Assembly (NCBI RefSeq): GCF_001633105.1 | Contig: NZ_LUKZ01000017.1 | Location: 1 to 64,000 of the forward strand | Source: Acidovorax sp. GW101-3H11 | GTDB taxonomy: Bacteria; Pseudomonadota; Gammaproteobacteria; Burkholderiales; Burkholderiaceae_C | DNA: 64,000 nt | Reading direction: 5' to 3' | Part shown: piece after piece, positions 1-11,515 of the stretch | Layout: each line of letters starts with the position of its first letter | Numbering within the stretch: position 1 is the first letter of the stretch | Notes under the pieces: generated by a model | Databases searched by the model: none | Told to the model about the DNA's origin: nothing | The model's input: the letters and a program-made list of their open reading frames with translations, nothing else | Made by a program: the position numbers and the translations under genes

Positions 1-40
1 CTGAAGCAATACCGGGGCATCTGAAGCAATACCGGGGCAT
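1..40 (+). repeat. 20-bp perfect tandem duplication in transposase
   Basis: Bases 1-20 and 21-40 are identical (CTGAAGCAATACCGGGGCAT). The unit is 20 bases, not a multiple of three, so reading through both copies shifts the transposase frame. The downstream copy is the one in frame with the conserved C-terminus. It sits at the very edge of the window, so it may be a true slippage mutation or a contig-end assembly artefact. Confidence 0.9.
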
Positions 41-167
41 TGCCACGCGTTACGACAAGACCGCCTGCAACTTCCTGGGGGCGATTCACTTGGCTGCCTC
101 CATGGTGTGGCTGGCGTGAGAGGCTGTAACCCCAGAGCTTTGTCTGGCTCCGAATGATGACACGCCC
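1..167 (+). mobile_element. Right end of an IS5-type insertion sequence
   Basis: Positions 21-119 encode the last 32 residues of an IS5-family transposase in one open frame (LKQYRGIATRYDKTA... ending MVWLA and a TGA stop). The remaining bases to about 167 are the non-coding end, finishing in CCGAATGATGACACGCCC, which looks like a terminal inverted repeat. Immediately after it the sequence returns to the frame of the interrupted minus-strand gene. Only the 3' part is in the window, so the element name, its length and any target duplication cannot be read. The assignment to IS5 rests on the C-terminal YRGIATRYDKTA motif; the exact outer boundary is estimated to within a few bases. Confidence 0.75.
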
Positions 168-1167
168 TAATTTCCAATCGATCTTCGAACAGCTCGATCT
201 GCGGGCCAGCGCCGGTAATGGTCATGTCCTGATGGATCAGCGCGTTGGCCACCAATTCCCGTACCGCGATGCCGGGAAACAAGGGGCGGTCTTCCCGCAG
301 GGCTGCACCAATGTGCTCGTTTTTGGGGAGCAGGTTGTTCACGTAGTCGATCAACCCCTCGAACCCCACTGCATAGCCCCGCTGCCCGTCAAGCCGGTGG
401 GTCACGGGGCTCGCTCGATTCTTGCCGCTGTACGCCACAAAGCGCACAGCTTTGCGTGCCAAGCTGGCCTCGAAGTCGTTCAAACGCACTGCGAACAGGA
501 TGGCGCCAAGATGGGTAATGTTCCAGCGCTCGCCCACGTCGCGGACGATCAGGCGGTCTGCCTCCAACTTGTCGAAGATGCCTGCCCGGTTGTCAGGTAA
601 CGGCTGCCCCGTCAGGCGGAAATACTGGCTGTAGTCGAGCAGGCTCAGCACCTCGTCGCCGCTGGCGTACTGACGGGCAATGCCCTGCTCCCATCGATAG
701 GGTCGCAGCCGCTCAATCAGTTGTTGGTAGCGTTCGGGGTAGTCTGTAAGCCGAGGCGTTGCACTGCTGATGCGAATGTAAGGCACGGCGTTGAATGCTA
801 CCGGTGCGCCTGTAGCTGCCGGAATTTCCAGTAGCACGACGCGGCCTTGCGGATGCGCGACAGTCCGAAAGTTGAAGGCAATGCTGGGTTGCAAACTGTT
901 GGCTAGCCACAAAGATAGAGCTTGGTTGCCCACCTTCTTGGCGTCGGGGTTGAAGTCGGTGCCGATGATGGCGTGGCTCTCGTCATCCACACCCCACACC
1001 ATGTAAGCCAAGTCTCGTCCTTCGATGCGCGCCGAATTGGCAAGGGCCGAGCAGCGTTTGCCGATCATCTCAGGGTCGGTGTTGTTGCTCTTGAACTCCA
1101 GCCATGGCGTCTCGGCCGATTCGGCACGTAATTGGTCGATGAGGGCGCTGTCGCGAGCAGAGTTCAT
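168..1167 (-). pseudogene. AlbA/Schlafen-type putative ATP-binding regulator, 3' end cut off by IS
   Basis: Reading the minus strand from ATG 1167 gives about 333 residues starting MNSARDSALIDQL. The N-terminal third carries the AlbA_2/Schlafen pattern (ETPWLEFKSN, then NSARIEGRDLAYMVWGVDD). The end has the histidine-kinase-like ATPase motif of this family (RELVANALIHQD, then IELFEDRLEI). Related proteins, often called ATP-dependent DNA helicase-like or RNA-binding transcriptional regulators, are roughly 450-500 residues. This one stops matching right after RLEI, exactly where the insertion sequence begins. The frame stays open through the IS to the window edge, so no genuine stop codon is seen. 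Such genes are common in accessory and defence regions; function unknown. No convincing ribosome binding site precedes the ATG. Confidence 0.75.
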
Positions 1168-1351
1168 GGTGAGGAGTCGAAGGCGGCTTCGTTGGTAAAA
1201 CGACCTTCATTTTCACCGGATGCAAGCGGACGGAAATAGCTATGGTCTGCCGGGACTTTCTGCATTCCTGCCGCAGTCGTCGTCAAACCCGCCCCAAAAG
1301 CCCAAGCCCGAGCCACCCGGTGGGTTGCCGCGCTTGCCGTAAGCTCGCGGC

Positions 1352-2362
1352 ATGCAACAAAGAACCCTTGGACCTTTCTCCGTCTCGGCCATCGGCCTGG
1401 GCTGCATGAATCTCTCGCATGCCTACGGCGCGCCGGTGTCTGCCGAGCAGGGCGAGCGTGTGCTGCTGGCCGCACTCGACGCGGGTGTGACGCTGTTCGA
1501 CACCGCCACGCTGTACGGCTTTGGCGCCAACGAAACGCTGGTGGGGCGCGTGATGAAGCACCACCGCAGCCGCTTCACCCTGGCCAGCAAATGTGGCATG
1601 CAGGGGGTGGACGTGAACGGCGATGGCAAGCTGGTGCGCGTGATCGATGGCCGCCCCGCCACGCTGCGACAGACCTGCGAAGACAGCCTGCGCCGCCTGC
1701 AGACCGATGTGATCGACCTGTATTACCTGCACCGCTGGGACAAGAACGTGCCCATTGAAGACAGCGTGGGCGCGCTGGCCGACCTGGTGCGTGCGGGCAA
1801 GATCCGCAGCCTGGGCCTGTCGGAGGTGTCGGCCGCCACGCTGCGGCGCGCACACGCCGTGCACCCCATCGCGGCGGTGCAGACTGAGTATTCGCTGTGG
1901 ACGCGCAACCCCGAGATTGCGGTGCTGGACGCCTGCCGCGCGCTGGGCGCGGCCTTTGTGGCCTTCAGCCCCGTGGCGCGCGGATTTTTGTGCGGGGACT
2001 TGCGCGATGTGAGCACCCTGGACGCCAAGGACATCCGCCGCGCCATGCCGCGTTTTGCACCCGAGGCCTATGCCGCCAACCTGCAGCTGCTGGACGGCTA
2101 TTTGCAGGTAGCGCGCGATGTGGGCTGCACGCCTGCGCAGCTGGCGCTGGCCTGGCTGCTGCACCGGGGCGAACACATCATCCCCATCCCGGGCACGACG
2201 AGCGCGGATCACCTGCACGATGACCTGGGCGCTGTGGATGTGACGCTGGACGCCGCGACGATGCAGCGCCTGGACGGGCTCATCAACCAGCACACGGTGG
2301 TGGGCGCACGCTACAACGCACAGAGCGCGAGCGAGGTGGACACCGAGGCTTTTGCGGGCTGA
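1352..2362 (+). CDS. Aldo/keto reductase
   Basis: A 336-residue NADPH-dependent oxidoreductase of the aldo/keto reductase superfamily, (beta/alpha)8 barrel, cytosolic. The catalytic tetrad can be read directly: Asp50 and Tyr55 in FDTATLYG, Lys80 in LASKCG, and His127 in YYLHRWD. The start MQQRTLGPFSVSAIGLGCMN is typical of the AKR11/AKR13-type branch, and PIPGTTSADHL near residue 275 is the usual cofactor-binding loop. The physiological carbonyl substrate cannot be told from sequence. It stands alone: upstream is the truncated Schlafen-like gene on the other strand, and downstream it converges on gap, with a terminator of gap between them. Confidence 0.93.
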   Translation: MQQRTLGPFSVSAIGLGCMNLSHAYGAPVSAEQGERVLLAALDAGVTLFDTATLYGFGANETLVGRVMKHHRSRFTLASKCGMQGVDVNGDGKLVRVIDGRPATLRQTCEDSLRRLQTDVIDLYYLHRWDKNVPIEDSVGALADLVRAGKIRSLGLSEVSAATLRRAHAVHPIAAVQTEYSLWTRNPEIAVLDACRALGAAFVAFSPVARGFLCGDLRDVSTLDAKDIRRAMPRFAPEAYAANLQLLDGYLQVARDVGCTPAQLALAWLLHRGEHIIPIPGTTSADHLHDDLGAVDVTLDAATMQRLDGLINQHTVVGARYNAQSASEVDTEAFAG

Positions 2363-2401
2363 GTGCCAACGTGCCCGAGGCTAGCTCAGAACGACACGCA
2401 C

Positions 2402-2437
2402 AAAAAAAAGCCGGTGGCCTTTGCAGGCGACCGGCTT
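2402..2437 (-). terminator. Rho-independent terminator of gap
   Basis: On the minus strand AAGCCGGTCGCC and GGCCACCGGCTT form a 12-bp stem with one mismatch around a 6-base loop, followed by eight T. It lies about 90 bases beyond the gap stop codon. Confidence 0.85.
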
Positions 2438-2529
2438 GAACAGGGTAGTTGCTTCTAGCGCTTCGTCATCATCATCTTGAGAGCTGTCCATTGCGCAGGG
2501 GCAGCCCCGCGCAGCGGTTCGTGGCGTGG

Positions 2530-5710
<3,181 letters not shown>

Positions 5711-5834
5711 GGGGGGGAGGGTTCAGGGTGGGTGAGTCGGGGGAAACCCGGCATTTTACCGGGGCCGCTTTCGCCCGCCTGAATTGGCATGGCAACGCCC
5801 CGGGGCACAGCGGCAATGCACTACAGTGCGGGCC

Positions 5835-6224
5835 ATGCAAGGACTGCACCTCACCGCCGATCTCCAGGGCTGCCGCTGTGCCAGTGCCTGGCTGCTGGAC
5901 GCCACCGCCCTGGGGGGCGCCTGCACAGACGCCGTGCGTGCCGCCGGGCTGCAGGCCGTGGGGCAGTTGTTTTATGAATTTCCGGCCACTGCGCGCGGCC
6001 CTGGCGGGGTGACAGCTACTGTTTTGCTAGCAGAGTCGCACCTGTGTGTGCACACCTGGCCCGAGCAGCGCGCCGTCACTCTGGATGTGTATGTGTGCAA
6101 TTTTGGCGCCGACCATTCGGCCAAGGCGCATGCGCTGATGGACGCGCTGCTGGCCCTGTTCCAGCCCACCACCGCAGATCGCCACGCGCTGCAACGGGGC
6201 GTGGTGAGCGAGGTGGCCGCATGA
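5835..6224 (+). CDS. speD: S-adenosylmethionine decarboxylase proenzyme
   Basis: A 129-residue pyruvoyl enzyme (speH-type class) that decarboxylates S-adenosylmethionine to supply aminopropyl groups for spermidine. The self-cleavage site LLAESHLCVHTWPE is intact: the chain is cut before Ser68, which becomes the pyruvoyl group, and His73 and TWPE are the usual catalytic surroundings. The start at MQGLHLTADLQGC matches the family; a longer frame exists upstream without support. Its stop overlaps the start of murU (ATGA), the first of three such overlaps in speD-murU-pepP-CPBP, which implies one transcript with translational coupling. Confidence 0.88.
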   Translation: MQGLHLTADLQGCRCASAWLLDATALGGACTDAVRAAGLQAVGQLFYEFPATARGPGGVTATVLLAESHLCVHTWPEQRAVTLDVYVCNFGADHSAKAHALMDALLALFQPTTADRHALQRGVVSEVAA

Positions 6225-7000
6225 GTGTCTCCCCCCACCAGGTTCCTGCCCTGCTGCTGGCCGCTGGCCGGGGCGAGCGCATGCGCCCCCTGACCGACAC
6301 CACCCCCAAGCCCCTGCTGCAGGTGCAGGGCCAGCCGCTGCTGCAGTGGCACCTGCAGGCTTTGCTGGATGCGGGTGTCCGGCGCGCGGTGATCAACACC
6401 GCCTGGCTGGGCCACCAGATCAGCGAGTATTTTTCAGATGCTTTTGGCCGTTACCGCGCGACTGGTATGTCTGAGCAGCTATCAATTTCATACTCGCACG
6501 AAGGGGTGGACTTTGGTGGTGCGCTGGAAACCGCTGGCGGCATCGCACGTGCGCTGCCCCAACTGGGGGCCGTGTTCTGGCTGGCGGCAGGTGATGTGTT
6601 TGCCCCCGACTTCGTGTTCGACAGCGCCGCCGTGGCGGCCTTCGAGGCCAGCCCCCACCTGGCCCACCTGTGGCTGGTGCCCAATCCGGCGCACAACCCG
6701 CGTGGCGACTTTGGCTTGTCGGCAGACGGGCTGGCGCTGAACCTGCCCGTCGATGACCGCGCGCCACGCTACACCTACAGCACCATCGCCCTGTTGCGCG
6801 CCGAGCTGTTTGCGGCGCCCTGGTGCGACATTCCGCCGGGCAACCCCGGCGGCATCAAAGCCCCGCTCGCGCCGCTGCTGCGCCGTGCGATGGACAATGG
6901 CCGCGTCAGCGCGCAGCTCTACACCGGCCGCTGGACCGATGTGGGCACGCCCGAGCGGCTGGCCGAACTCAACTTCCTTGCTTGCGACCCCCTCCCATGA
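6221..7000 (+). CDS. murU: N-acetylmuramate alpha-1-phosphate uridylyltransferase
   Basis: A 259-residue nucleotidyltransferase of the cell-wall recycling pathway that makes UDP-MurNAc from MurNAc-1-phosphate. The N-terminus has the signature LLLAAGRGERMRPLT and the following KP (TTPKPLL). FWLAAGDVFAPDF carries the metal-binding Asp, and the C-terminus ends GRWTDVGTPERLAEL. Residues about 70-92 (YFSDAFGRYRATGMSEQLSI) coincide with a reverse-orientation copy of the 65-base dispersed element, and the protein is some 30-35 residues longer than Pseudomonas MurU as I recall it. The ATG overlaps the speD stop, and its own stop overlaps pepP. No amgK kinase partner lies next to it here. Confidence 0.85.
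   Translation: MSVSPHQVPALLLAAGRGERMRPLTDTTPKPLLQVQGQPLLQWHLQALLDAGVRRAVINTAWLGHQISEYFSDAFGRYRATGMSEQLSISYSHEGVDFGGALETAGGIARALPQLGAVFWLAAGDVFAPDFVFDSAAVAAFEASPHLAHLWLVPNPAHNPRGDFGLSADGLALNLPVDDRAPRYTYSTIALLRAELFAAPWCDIPPGNPGGIKAPLAPLLRRAMDNGRVSAQLYTGRWTDVGTPERLAELNFLACDPLP
6428..6494 (-). repeat. 65-base dispersed element, copy inside murU
   Basis: On the minus strand this reads GAAATTGATAGCTGCT, then GTCGCGCGGTAACGGCC, then CTGAAAAATA. It shares the TTGATAGCTGCT start, the GCGC/GGCC core and the A-rich tail of the copies at 40428 and 63183. It lies wholly inside murU and is read through in frame. Confidence 0.7.
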
Positions 7001-8391
7001 CCACCACCGTGCCTGCTTCCGTCTACGCCCAGCGCCGCGCGCACCTGGCTGCCCAGCTGGGCCCAGGGGGCATCGCCATCATCCCCACAGCGCCCGAGCG
7101 CCCGCGCAACCGCGATACGGATTTTCTGTACCGCCACGACAGCTACTTCTATTACCTGACCGGATTCACTGAGCCCGGCGCCTGCCTGGTGCTGGCCGAA
7201 GGCGGCCGCAGCACGCTGTTCTGCCAGCCCAAGGACCTGGAACGCGAGATCTGGGATGGCTACCGCCTGGGCCCCGCCGCCGCGCCTGCCGCCCTGGGCG
7301 TGGACGCCGCACATTCGATGGCCGAGATGGACAGCAAGCTGCCGCGCCTGCTCGAAAACACGGCCTGCGTCTGGTACCCGTTTGCGACCCACAGCGGCCT
7401 GGCCGCACGCGTGGAGGGTTGGCTCAACGTGGTGCGCGGTCGTGTGCGCTACGGCGCCGTTTGCCCCGCCGAGCAGAACGACCTGTGCACGCTGCTCGAC
7501 GAGATGCGCCTGTTCAAGGACGCGTACGAGCAGGACATCATGCGCCGCGCCAGCGCCATCAGCGCGCAGGCCCACATCCGCGCCATGCAGCGCGCCGCCC
7601 GCATGCTGCGCGCCGGAGAGGATGTGCGCGAGTACCACCTCGAAGCCGAACTGCTGCACGAGTTCCGCCAGCACGGATCGCAGTACCCCGCCTACAACTC
7701 CATCGTGGCCGCCGGGGCCAACGCCTGCGTGCTGCACTACCGCGCCGATGCCGCGCCGGTGCGCGACGGCGAGCTGGTGCTGATCGACGCAGGCTGCGAA
7801 CTGCATGGCTACGCCAGCGACATCACGCGCACCTTCCCGGCCAATGGCAAGTTCACCGGCCCGCAGCGTGCGCTGTACGACCTGGTGCTGGCCAGCCAGG
7901 ATGCGGCTGTGGCGGCCACCAAGGCCGGTGCCCGCTTCAACGACCCGCACGACGCCACCGTGGCCGTGCTGGCGCAGGGCATGCTGGACCTGGGCCTGCT
8001 CGACAAGAACAAGGTGGGCACCGCGCAGGACGTGATCGACCAGCGCGCCTACTTCCAGTTCTACATGCACCGCACCGGCCACTGGCTGGGCATGGATGTG
8101 CACGACTGCGGCAGCTACGTGGAGCCCGGCGAGGTGGGCCAGACCAGCGAACGCAAGGACCCACTTTCGGGCGAAACCATCACCAACCGGCCCAGCCGCA
8201 TCCTGCGGCCCGGCATGGTGCTGACCATCGAGCCCGGCATCTACGTGCGCCCTGCCGAGGGTGTGCCCGAGCAGTTCCACCACATCGGCATCCGCATCGA
8301 GGACGATGCCATCGTGACCGACACCGGGTGCGAGCTGATCACGCGCGGCGTGCCAGTCAAGGCCGACGAGATCGAGGCCCTGATGCGATGA
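6997..8391 (+). CDS. pepP: Xaa-Pro aminopeptidase P
   Basis: A 464-residue cytosolic metallopeptidase (M24B, pita-bread fold) that removes an N-terminal residue before proline. An aminopeptidase-P N-terminal domain (residues 1 to about 140, with RNRDTDFLYRHDSYFYYLTG) precedes the catalytic domain. The dinuclear metal ligands are visible: the two Asp in LIDAGCELHGYASDITRTFP, His in HRTGHWLGMDVHD, Glu in LTIEPGIYV and Glu in IGIRIEDDAIV. The start overlaps the murU stop and the stop overlaps the next gene, so it belongs to the four-gene coupled unit. Length is normal for the family. Confidence 0.95.
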   Translation: MTTTVPASVYAQRRAHLAAQLGPGGIAIIPTAPERPRNRDTDFLYRHDSYFYYLTGFTEPGACLVLAEGGRSTLFCQPKDLEREIWDGYRLGPAAAPAALGVDAAHSMAEMDSKLPRLLENTACVWYPFATHSGLAARVEGWLNVVRGRVRYGAVCPAEQNDLCTLLDEMRLFKDAYEQDIMRRASAISAQAHIRAMQRAARMLRAGEDVREYHLEAELLHEFRQHGSQYPAYNSIVAAGANACVLHYRADAAPVRDGELVLIDAGCELHGYASDITRTFPANGKFTGPQRALYDLVLASQDAAVAATKAGARFNDPHDATVAVLAQGMLDLGLLDKNKVGTAQDVIDQRAYFQFYMHRTGHWLGMDVHDCGSYVEPGEVGQTSERKDPLSGETITNRPSRILRPGMVLTIEPGIYVRPAEGVPEQFHHIGIRIEDDAIVTDTGCELITRGVPVKADEIEALMR

Positions 8392-9152
8392 ACGGGGCGC
8401 AAGGGGTGCTGGTCCGCTCGCCTGGGTGGCGCCTGGGCGTGCTGCTGTGGCTGCTGGGCCTGCCCGGTGTGGTGGCCGTGGTCTGGACGCTGCTGCCGCC
8501 CCTGCAGGCCAATGCGGCCCTGCTGCCCTTGCCCCTGTGGGCGGTGCTGCTGCTCAGCGGGCTGCAGACGGCCGTGCTGCTGGCGCTGGCCGTGGCCATC
8601 GGCGTGTGGCTGGCGCCCCGCGTGGGGCTGCAGGCGCCGGTGCTGTCCGCGTGGCTGGGGGGCGGGCCGGTGGGCCCTGCGCTGCGCGCGGTGGTGGCAC
8701 CCGGCGTGCTCGGCGGCGTGGCAGGCGCCGCGTGGCTGTGGGCGCTGGCCCAGGTGGCGCCGCAGGCGCTGCAGCCGTCCGACCCTGCCAGCGCGGTGCC
8801 ACTGGTGGTCAAGCTGCTCTATGGTGGCATCACCGAGGAACTGCTGGTGCGCTGGGGGGTGATGACCCTGCTGCTGTGGCTGGGCTGGCGCGTGGTGCAG
8901 CGTGGGCAGGGCCTGCCCGGCAAGGCCCTGGTGGCGGTGGCGGTGGTGCTCAGCGCCCTGTTGTTTGCGGTGGGGCACCTGCCAGCCGCCCAGGCCATGG
9001 CCGGGGTGCTGACGCCGCCGGTGGTTCTGTTTGTGCTGGTTGGCAACACCGCGTTTGGCCTGCTGGCCGGTGCGCTGTATGCCCGCCGTGGGCTGGAGGC
9101 GGCCATCGTCGCGCATGTGCTGGCGCACCTGTTGTCGCATCCCCTGCTGTGA
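8388..9152 (+). CDS. CPBP (CAAX-type) intramembrane metalloprotease family protein
   Basis: A 254-residue, strongly hydrophobic protein with about six membrane segments. The Abi/CPBP motifs are present: EELLVR in GGITEELLVRWG near residue 150 corresponds to EExxxR, LLFAVGHLP supplies the second-motif His, and AAIVAHVLAHLL supplies the C-terminal His. Family members cleave prenylated or bacteriocin-related substrates, or serve as immunity proteins, but most bacterial members have no assigned substrate. The ATG overlaps the pepP stop (ATGA). It is the last gene of the speD-murU-pepP unit, separated by 84 bases from pyk. Confidence 0.8.
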   Translation: MNGAQGVLVRSPGWRLGVLLWLLGLPGVVAVVWTLLPPLQANAALLPLPLWAVLLLSGLQTAVLLALAVAIGVWLAPRVGLQAPVLSAWLGGGPVGPALRAVVAPGVLGGVAGAAWLWALAQVAPQALQPSDPASAVPLVVKLLYGGITEELLVRWGVMTLLLWLGWRVVQRGQGLPGKALVAVAVVLSALLFAVGHLPAAQAMAGVLTPPVVLFVLVGNTAFGLLAGALYARRGLEAAIVAHVLAHLLSHPLL

Positions 9153-9236
9153 CGGGTGCTGCGGGTAACCCGCATGTAACCGCTTCGTGTGAGAATTGAA
9201 ACTCGATTACATCCCCAACGACCGAGAGAAAGAGAC

Positions 9237-10679
9237 ATGTCCATGCCTACCCGCCGCGCCACCAAGATTGTTGCCACCCTGGGCCCCGCATCGAGCGACC
9301 CGGCGCTGCTGGAGGCCATGATCCGAGCGGGCGTGAACGTGGTGCGGCTGAACTTCAGCCACGGCAAGGCGCAGGACCACATCGACCGCGCCGCCACCGT
9401 GCGTGCCGCAGCCCAGCGCGCGGGCCGCGAGGTGGCCATCATGGCCGACTTGCAGGGCCCCAAGATTCGCGTGGGCAAGTTTGCCGAGGGCAAGGTGATG
9501 CTCGAATCCGGCGCCCAATTTGTGCTGGATGCCTCGCGCACCGAGCTGGGCGACATCGAAGGCGTGGGCCTCGATTACAAGGAGCTGCCACGCGACGTGA
9601 AGGCGGGCGATGTGCTGCTGCTCAATGATGGCCTGATCGTGCTCACGGTGGATGCCGTGCGTGGCGAGGCCGTGCACACCACCGTCAAGGTGGGTGGCGA
9701 GCTGTCCAACAACAAGGGCATCAACAAGAAGGGCGGCGGCCTCACGGCACCGGCCCTCACGGCCAAGGACATGGAAGACATCCGCACGGCCATGAGCTTC
9801 CAGGCCGACTATGTGGCGGTGAGCTTTCCCAAGAACGCGACCGACATGGAAATGGCGCGCCAGCTGTGCAATGTGGCCGCGTCGGAGTACCGCCACAAGC
9901 CCGGCCTGATCGCCAAGATCGAACGCGCCGAAGCCATCCCGCACCTCGAAGCCATCCTGCGCGTGAGCGACGGCATCATGGTGGCGCGCGGCGACCTGGC
10001 CGTGGAGGTGGGCAACGCCGCCGTGCCCGCGCTGCAAAAGAAGATGATCCGCATGGCGCGCGACATGGACAAGGTGGTCATCACCGCCACGCAGATGATG
10101 GAAAGCATGATCACCAACCCCGTGCCCACGCGTGCCGAGGTGAGTGACGTGGCCAACGCCGTGCTAGACGGCACAGACGCCGTGATGCTGAGCGCCGAGA
10201 CGGCCGCCGGCCGCTACCCGCTCGAAACTGTGGAGGAAATGGCCACCATCTGCGCCGCCGCCGAGGCGGCCGAAGACCACCAGCTCGATGCCGATTTCAC
10301 CGGCCAGACCTTTGGCCGCATCGACCAGTCCATCGCCATGGGCGCGCTGTTCACGGCCCACCACCTGGGCGCCAAGGCCATCGTGGCCATGACCGACAGC
10401 GGCGCCACGGCGCTGTGGATGAGCCGCCACAGCATCCGCATCCCCATCTATGCCCTCACCCCCAAGGTGGCGACGCAGCGCAAGATGGCCATGTACCGCA
10501 ACGTGCGCCCCCTGCTCATGGACACCAGCGCCGACCGCGACACTGCACTGGAGCAGGCAGAGCGCCACCTCAAGAACCGCAACATCGTGCAAAAGGGCGA
10601 TGTGTACGCGATCACCTGCGGCGAACCCATGGGTGCGCCGGGCGGCACCAACATGCTGAAGATCTGCGTGGCGAGCTGA
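9237..10679 (+). CDS. pyk: Pyruvate kinase
   Basis: A 480-residue glycolytic enzyme making pyruvate and ATP from phosphoenolpyruvate. It begins MSMPTRRATKIVATLGPASSD. The barrel carries FSHG, the metal- and substrate-binding IAKIERAEAI signature and ARGDLAVEVG, followed by TATQMMESMI and the SAETAAGRYP segment; the C-terminal allosteric domain follows (ITCGEPMGAPGGTNMLKI at the end). I chose the ATG at 9237 because a purine-rich GAGAGAAAGAG lies just before it; a longer in-frame start at 9189 lacks family support. It precedes a convergent PAP2 gene, and no terminator hairpin was seen in the 19-base gap. Confidence 0.96.
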   Translation: MSMPTRRATKIVATLGPASSDPALLEAMIRAGVNVVRLNFSHGKAQDHIDRAATVRAAAQRAGREVAIMADLQGPKIRVGKFAEGKVMLESGAQFVLDASRTELGDIEGVGLDYKELPRDVKAGDVLLLNDGLIVLTVDAVRGEAVHTTVKVGGELSNNKGINKKGGGLTAPALTAKDMEDIRTAMSFQADYVAVSFPKNATDMEMARQLCNVAASEYRHKPGLIAKIERAEAIPHLEAILRVSDGIMVARGDLAVEVGNAAVPALQKKMIRMARDMDKVVITATQMMESMITNPVPTRAEVSDVANAVLDGTDAVMLSAETAAGRYPLETVEEMATICAAAEAAEDHQLDADFTGQTFGRIDQSIAMGALFTAHHLGAKAIVAMTDSGATALWMSRHSIRIPIYALTPKVATQRKMAMYRNVRPLLMDTSADRDTALEQAERHLKNRNIVQKGDVYAITCGEPMGAPGGTNMLKICVAS

Positions 10680-10698
10680 CTGGCCAGGTTCTGAGTCG

Positions 10699-11451
10699 TT
10701 AGCTGGCCGCGTGCGGCGGGTCGTTGGCAAGTGACAACGCCGCCAGGCGTGGGCGCAGGGCCGACGCGGCCAGGTCGCACAGCCAGCCCACCGTCCAGCA
10801 CAGCCAGCCGGTCCACAGCGTGTGGCTCATGAAATGTGCGCCCCGCACCTGCTGGGCACCACCCAGCGCCAAGCCCGCGAGCACGGCCCCCGCCAGCCAC
10901 CAGCGTGCGGCAATGGGGGCTTTGTGGCGCAGCGCGAAGTAGCCCCCGACAAAGGCAAACCCTGCCGAGGCGTGGCCCGCCGGAAAACACCGCCCGCCGC
11001 CACCGTCGATCACCCCCAGCGCCCAGTGGGATGCATAGCGCGCCACGCCGCCGAATTCCGCCAGGTCCCAGGGGCAGCTGGTGGTGCTCAGGTTCTTGCC
11101 CACGCTCACGGCCGCCAGCGCCAGCAGGGCGCTCAGGGCCATCTGCAGGCGCTCGCCTGCATCCAGCCGCCGCAGCACGCCCTGGGGCCACCACACCCCC
11201 AGCGCCAGCAGCAGCACCAGCAGCCACCCCAGGCGGCGCCCGCCTTCATGGAGCACCTGCACAAAGAACCAGTGGTCCCGCAGGGGGAAGCCAGCGCCCG
11301 AGCCAAACAGGCCGGCCAGCGGGATGTCCTGCCCGCCCAGGTCCCAGGCCACCACGGCGGCCAGGAGGCAGAGGGTCCACAGGAACAGGGTGCGGTGGCG
11401 GTGGGCAGAGCGGTGGGACGGGGGCTGCGTGGTCATCATCCCCGGGACCAT
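10699..11451 (-). CDS. PAP2-family membrane phosphatase, lipid A phosphatase-like
   Basis: A membrane phosphatase of about 250 residues with several membrane segments. It contains GKNLSTTSCPWDLAEFGG, GGRCFPAGHASAGFAF and QQVRGAHFMSHTLW, which correspond in order to the three PAP2 motifs. Motif 1 ends in CP rather than RP, as I recall for the lipid-A-associated subfamily, and the last motif has Thr where Asp is usual. The predicted role is removal of phosphate from lipid A or undecaprenyl diphosphate at the outer face of the inner membrane (inference). The start is uncertain: ATG at 11451, 11439 or 11436, or a GTG at 11463. It is divergent from a PmrAB/QseBC-type system with a PmrA-like box in between. 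Confidence 0.8.
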   Translation of the reverse strand: MVPGMMTTQPPSHRSAHRHRTLFLWTLCLLAAVVAWDLGGQDIPLAGLFGSGAGFPLRDHWFFVQVLHEGGRRLGWLLVLLLALGVWWPQGVLRRLDAGERLQMALSALLALAAVSVGKNLSTTSCPWDLAEFGGVARYASHWALGVIDGGGGRCFPAGHASAGFAFVGGYFALRHKAPIAARWWLAGAVLAGLALGGAQQVRGAHFMSHTLWTGWLCWTVGWLCDLAASALRPRLAALSLANDPPHAAS

Positions 11452-11462
11452 AGGGCCAGCCA

Positions 11463-11479
11463 CTTAACACCGTCTTAAT
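11463..11479 (+). promoter_or_regulatory. PmrA/OmpR-type direct-repeat box
   Basis: CTTAAC-ACCGT-CTTAAT is two half sites 11 bases apart, matching the PmrA-box pattern (YTTAAK, N5, YTTAAK) with one mismatch. It lies 36 bases upstream of the response regulator ATG, ahead of a possible -10 box (TGACAAT, near 11503), and just upstream of the divergent PAP2 gene. It is a likely autoregulatory site. Confidence 0.55.
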
Positions 11480-11515
11480 GGCCCCCGGTGCGCTGCACCC
11501 GGTGACAATGGCGCC

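Noticed and set aside
2444-2490. GTAGTTGCTTCTAGCGCTTC downstream of gap as a possible element copy
   Set aside because: It matches only the middle part; hairpin start and GGCC core are not found.
6010-6035. GCTACTGTTTTGCTAGC in speD as a possible 65-base element
   Set aside because: Only the hairpin-like start resembles the family; the core and tail are absent, and the segment encodes the conserved cleavage-site region.
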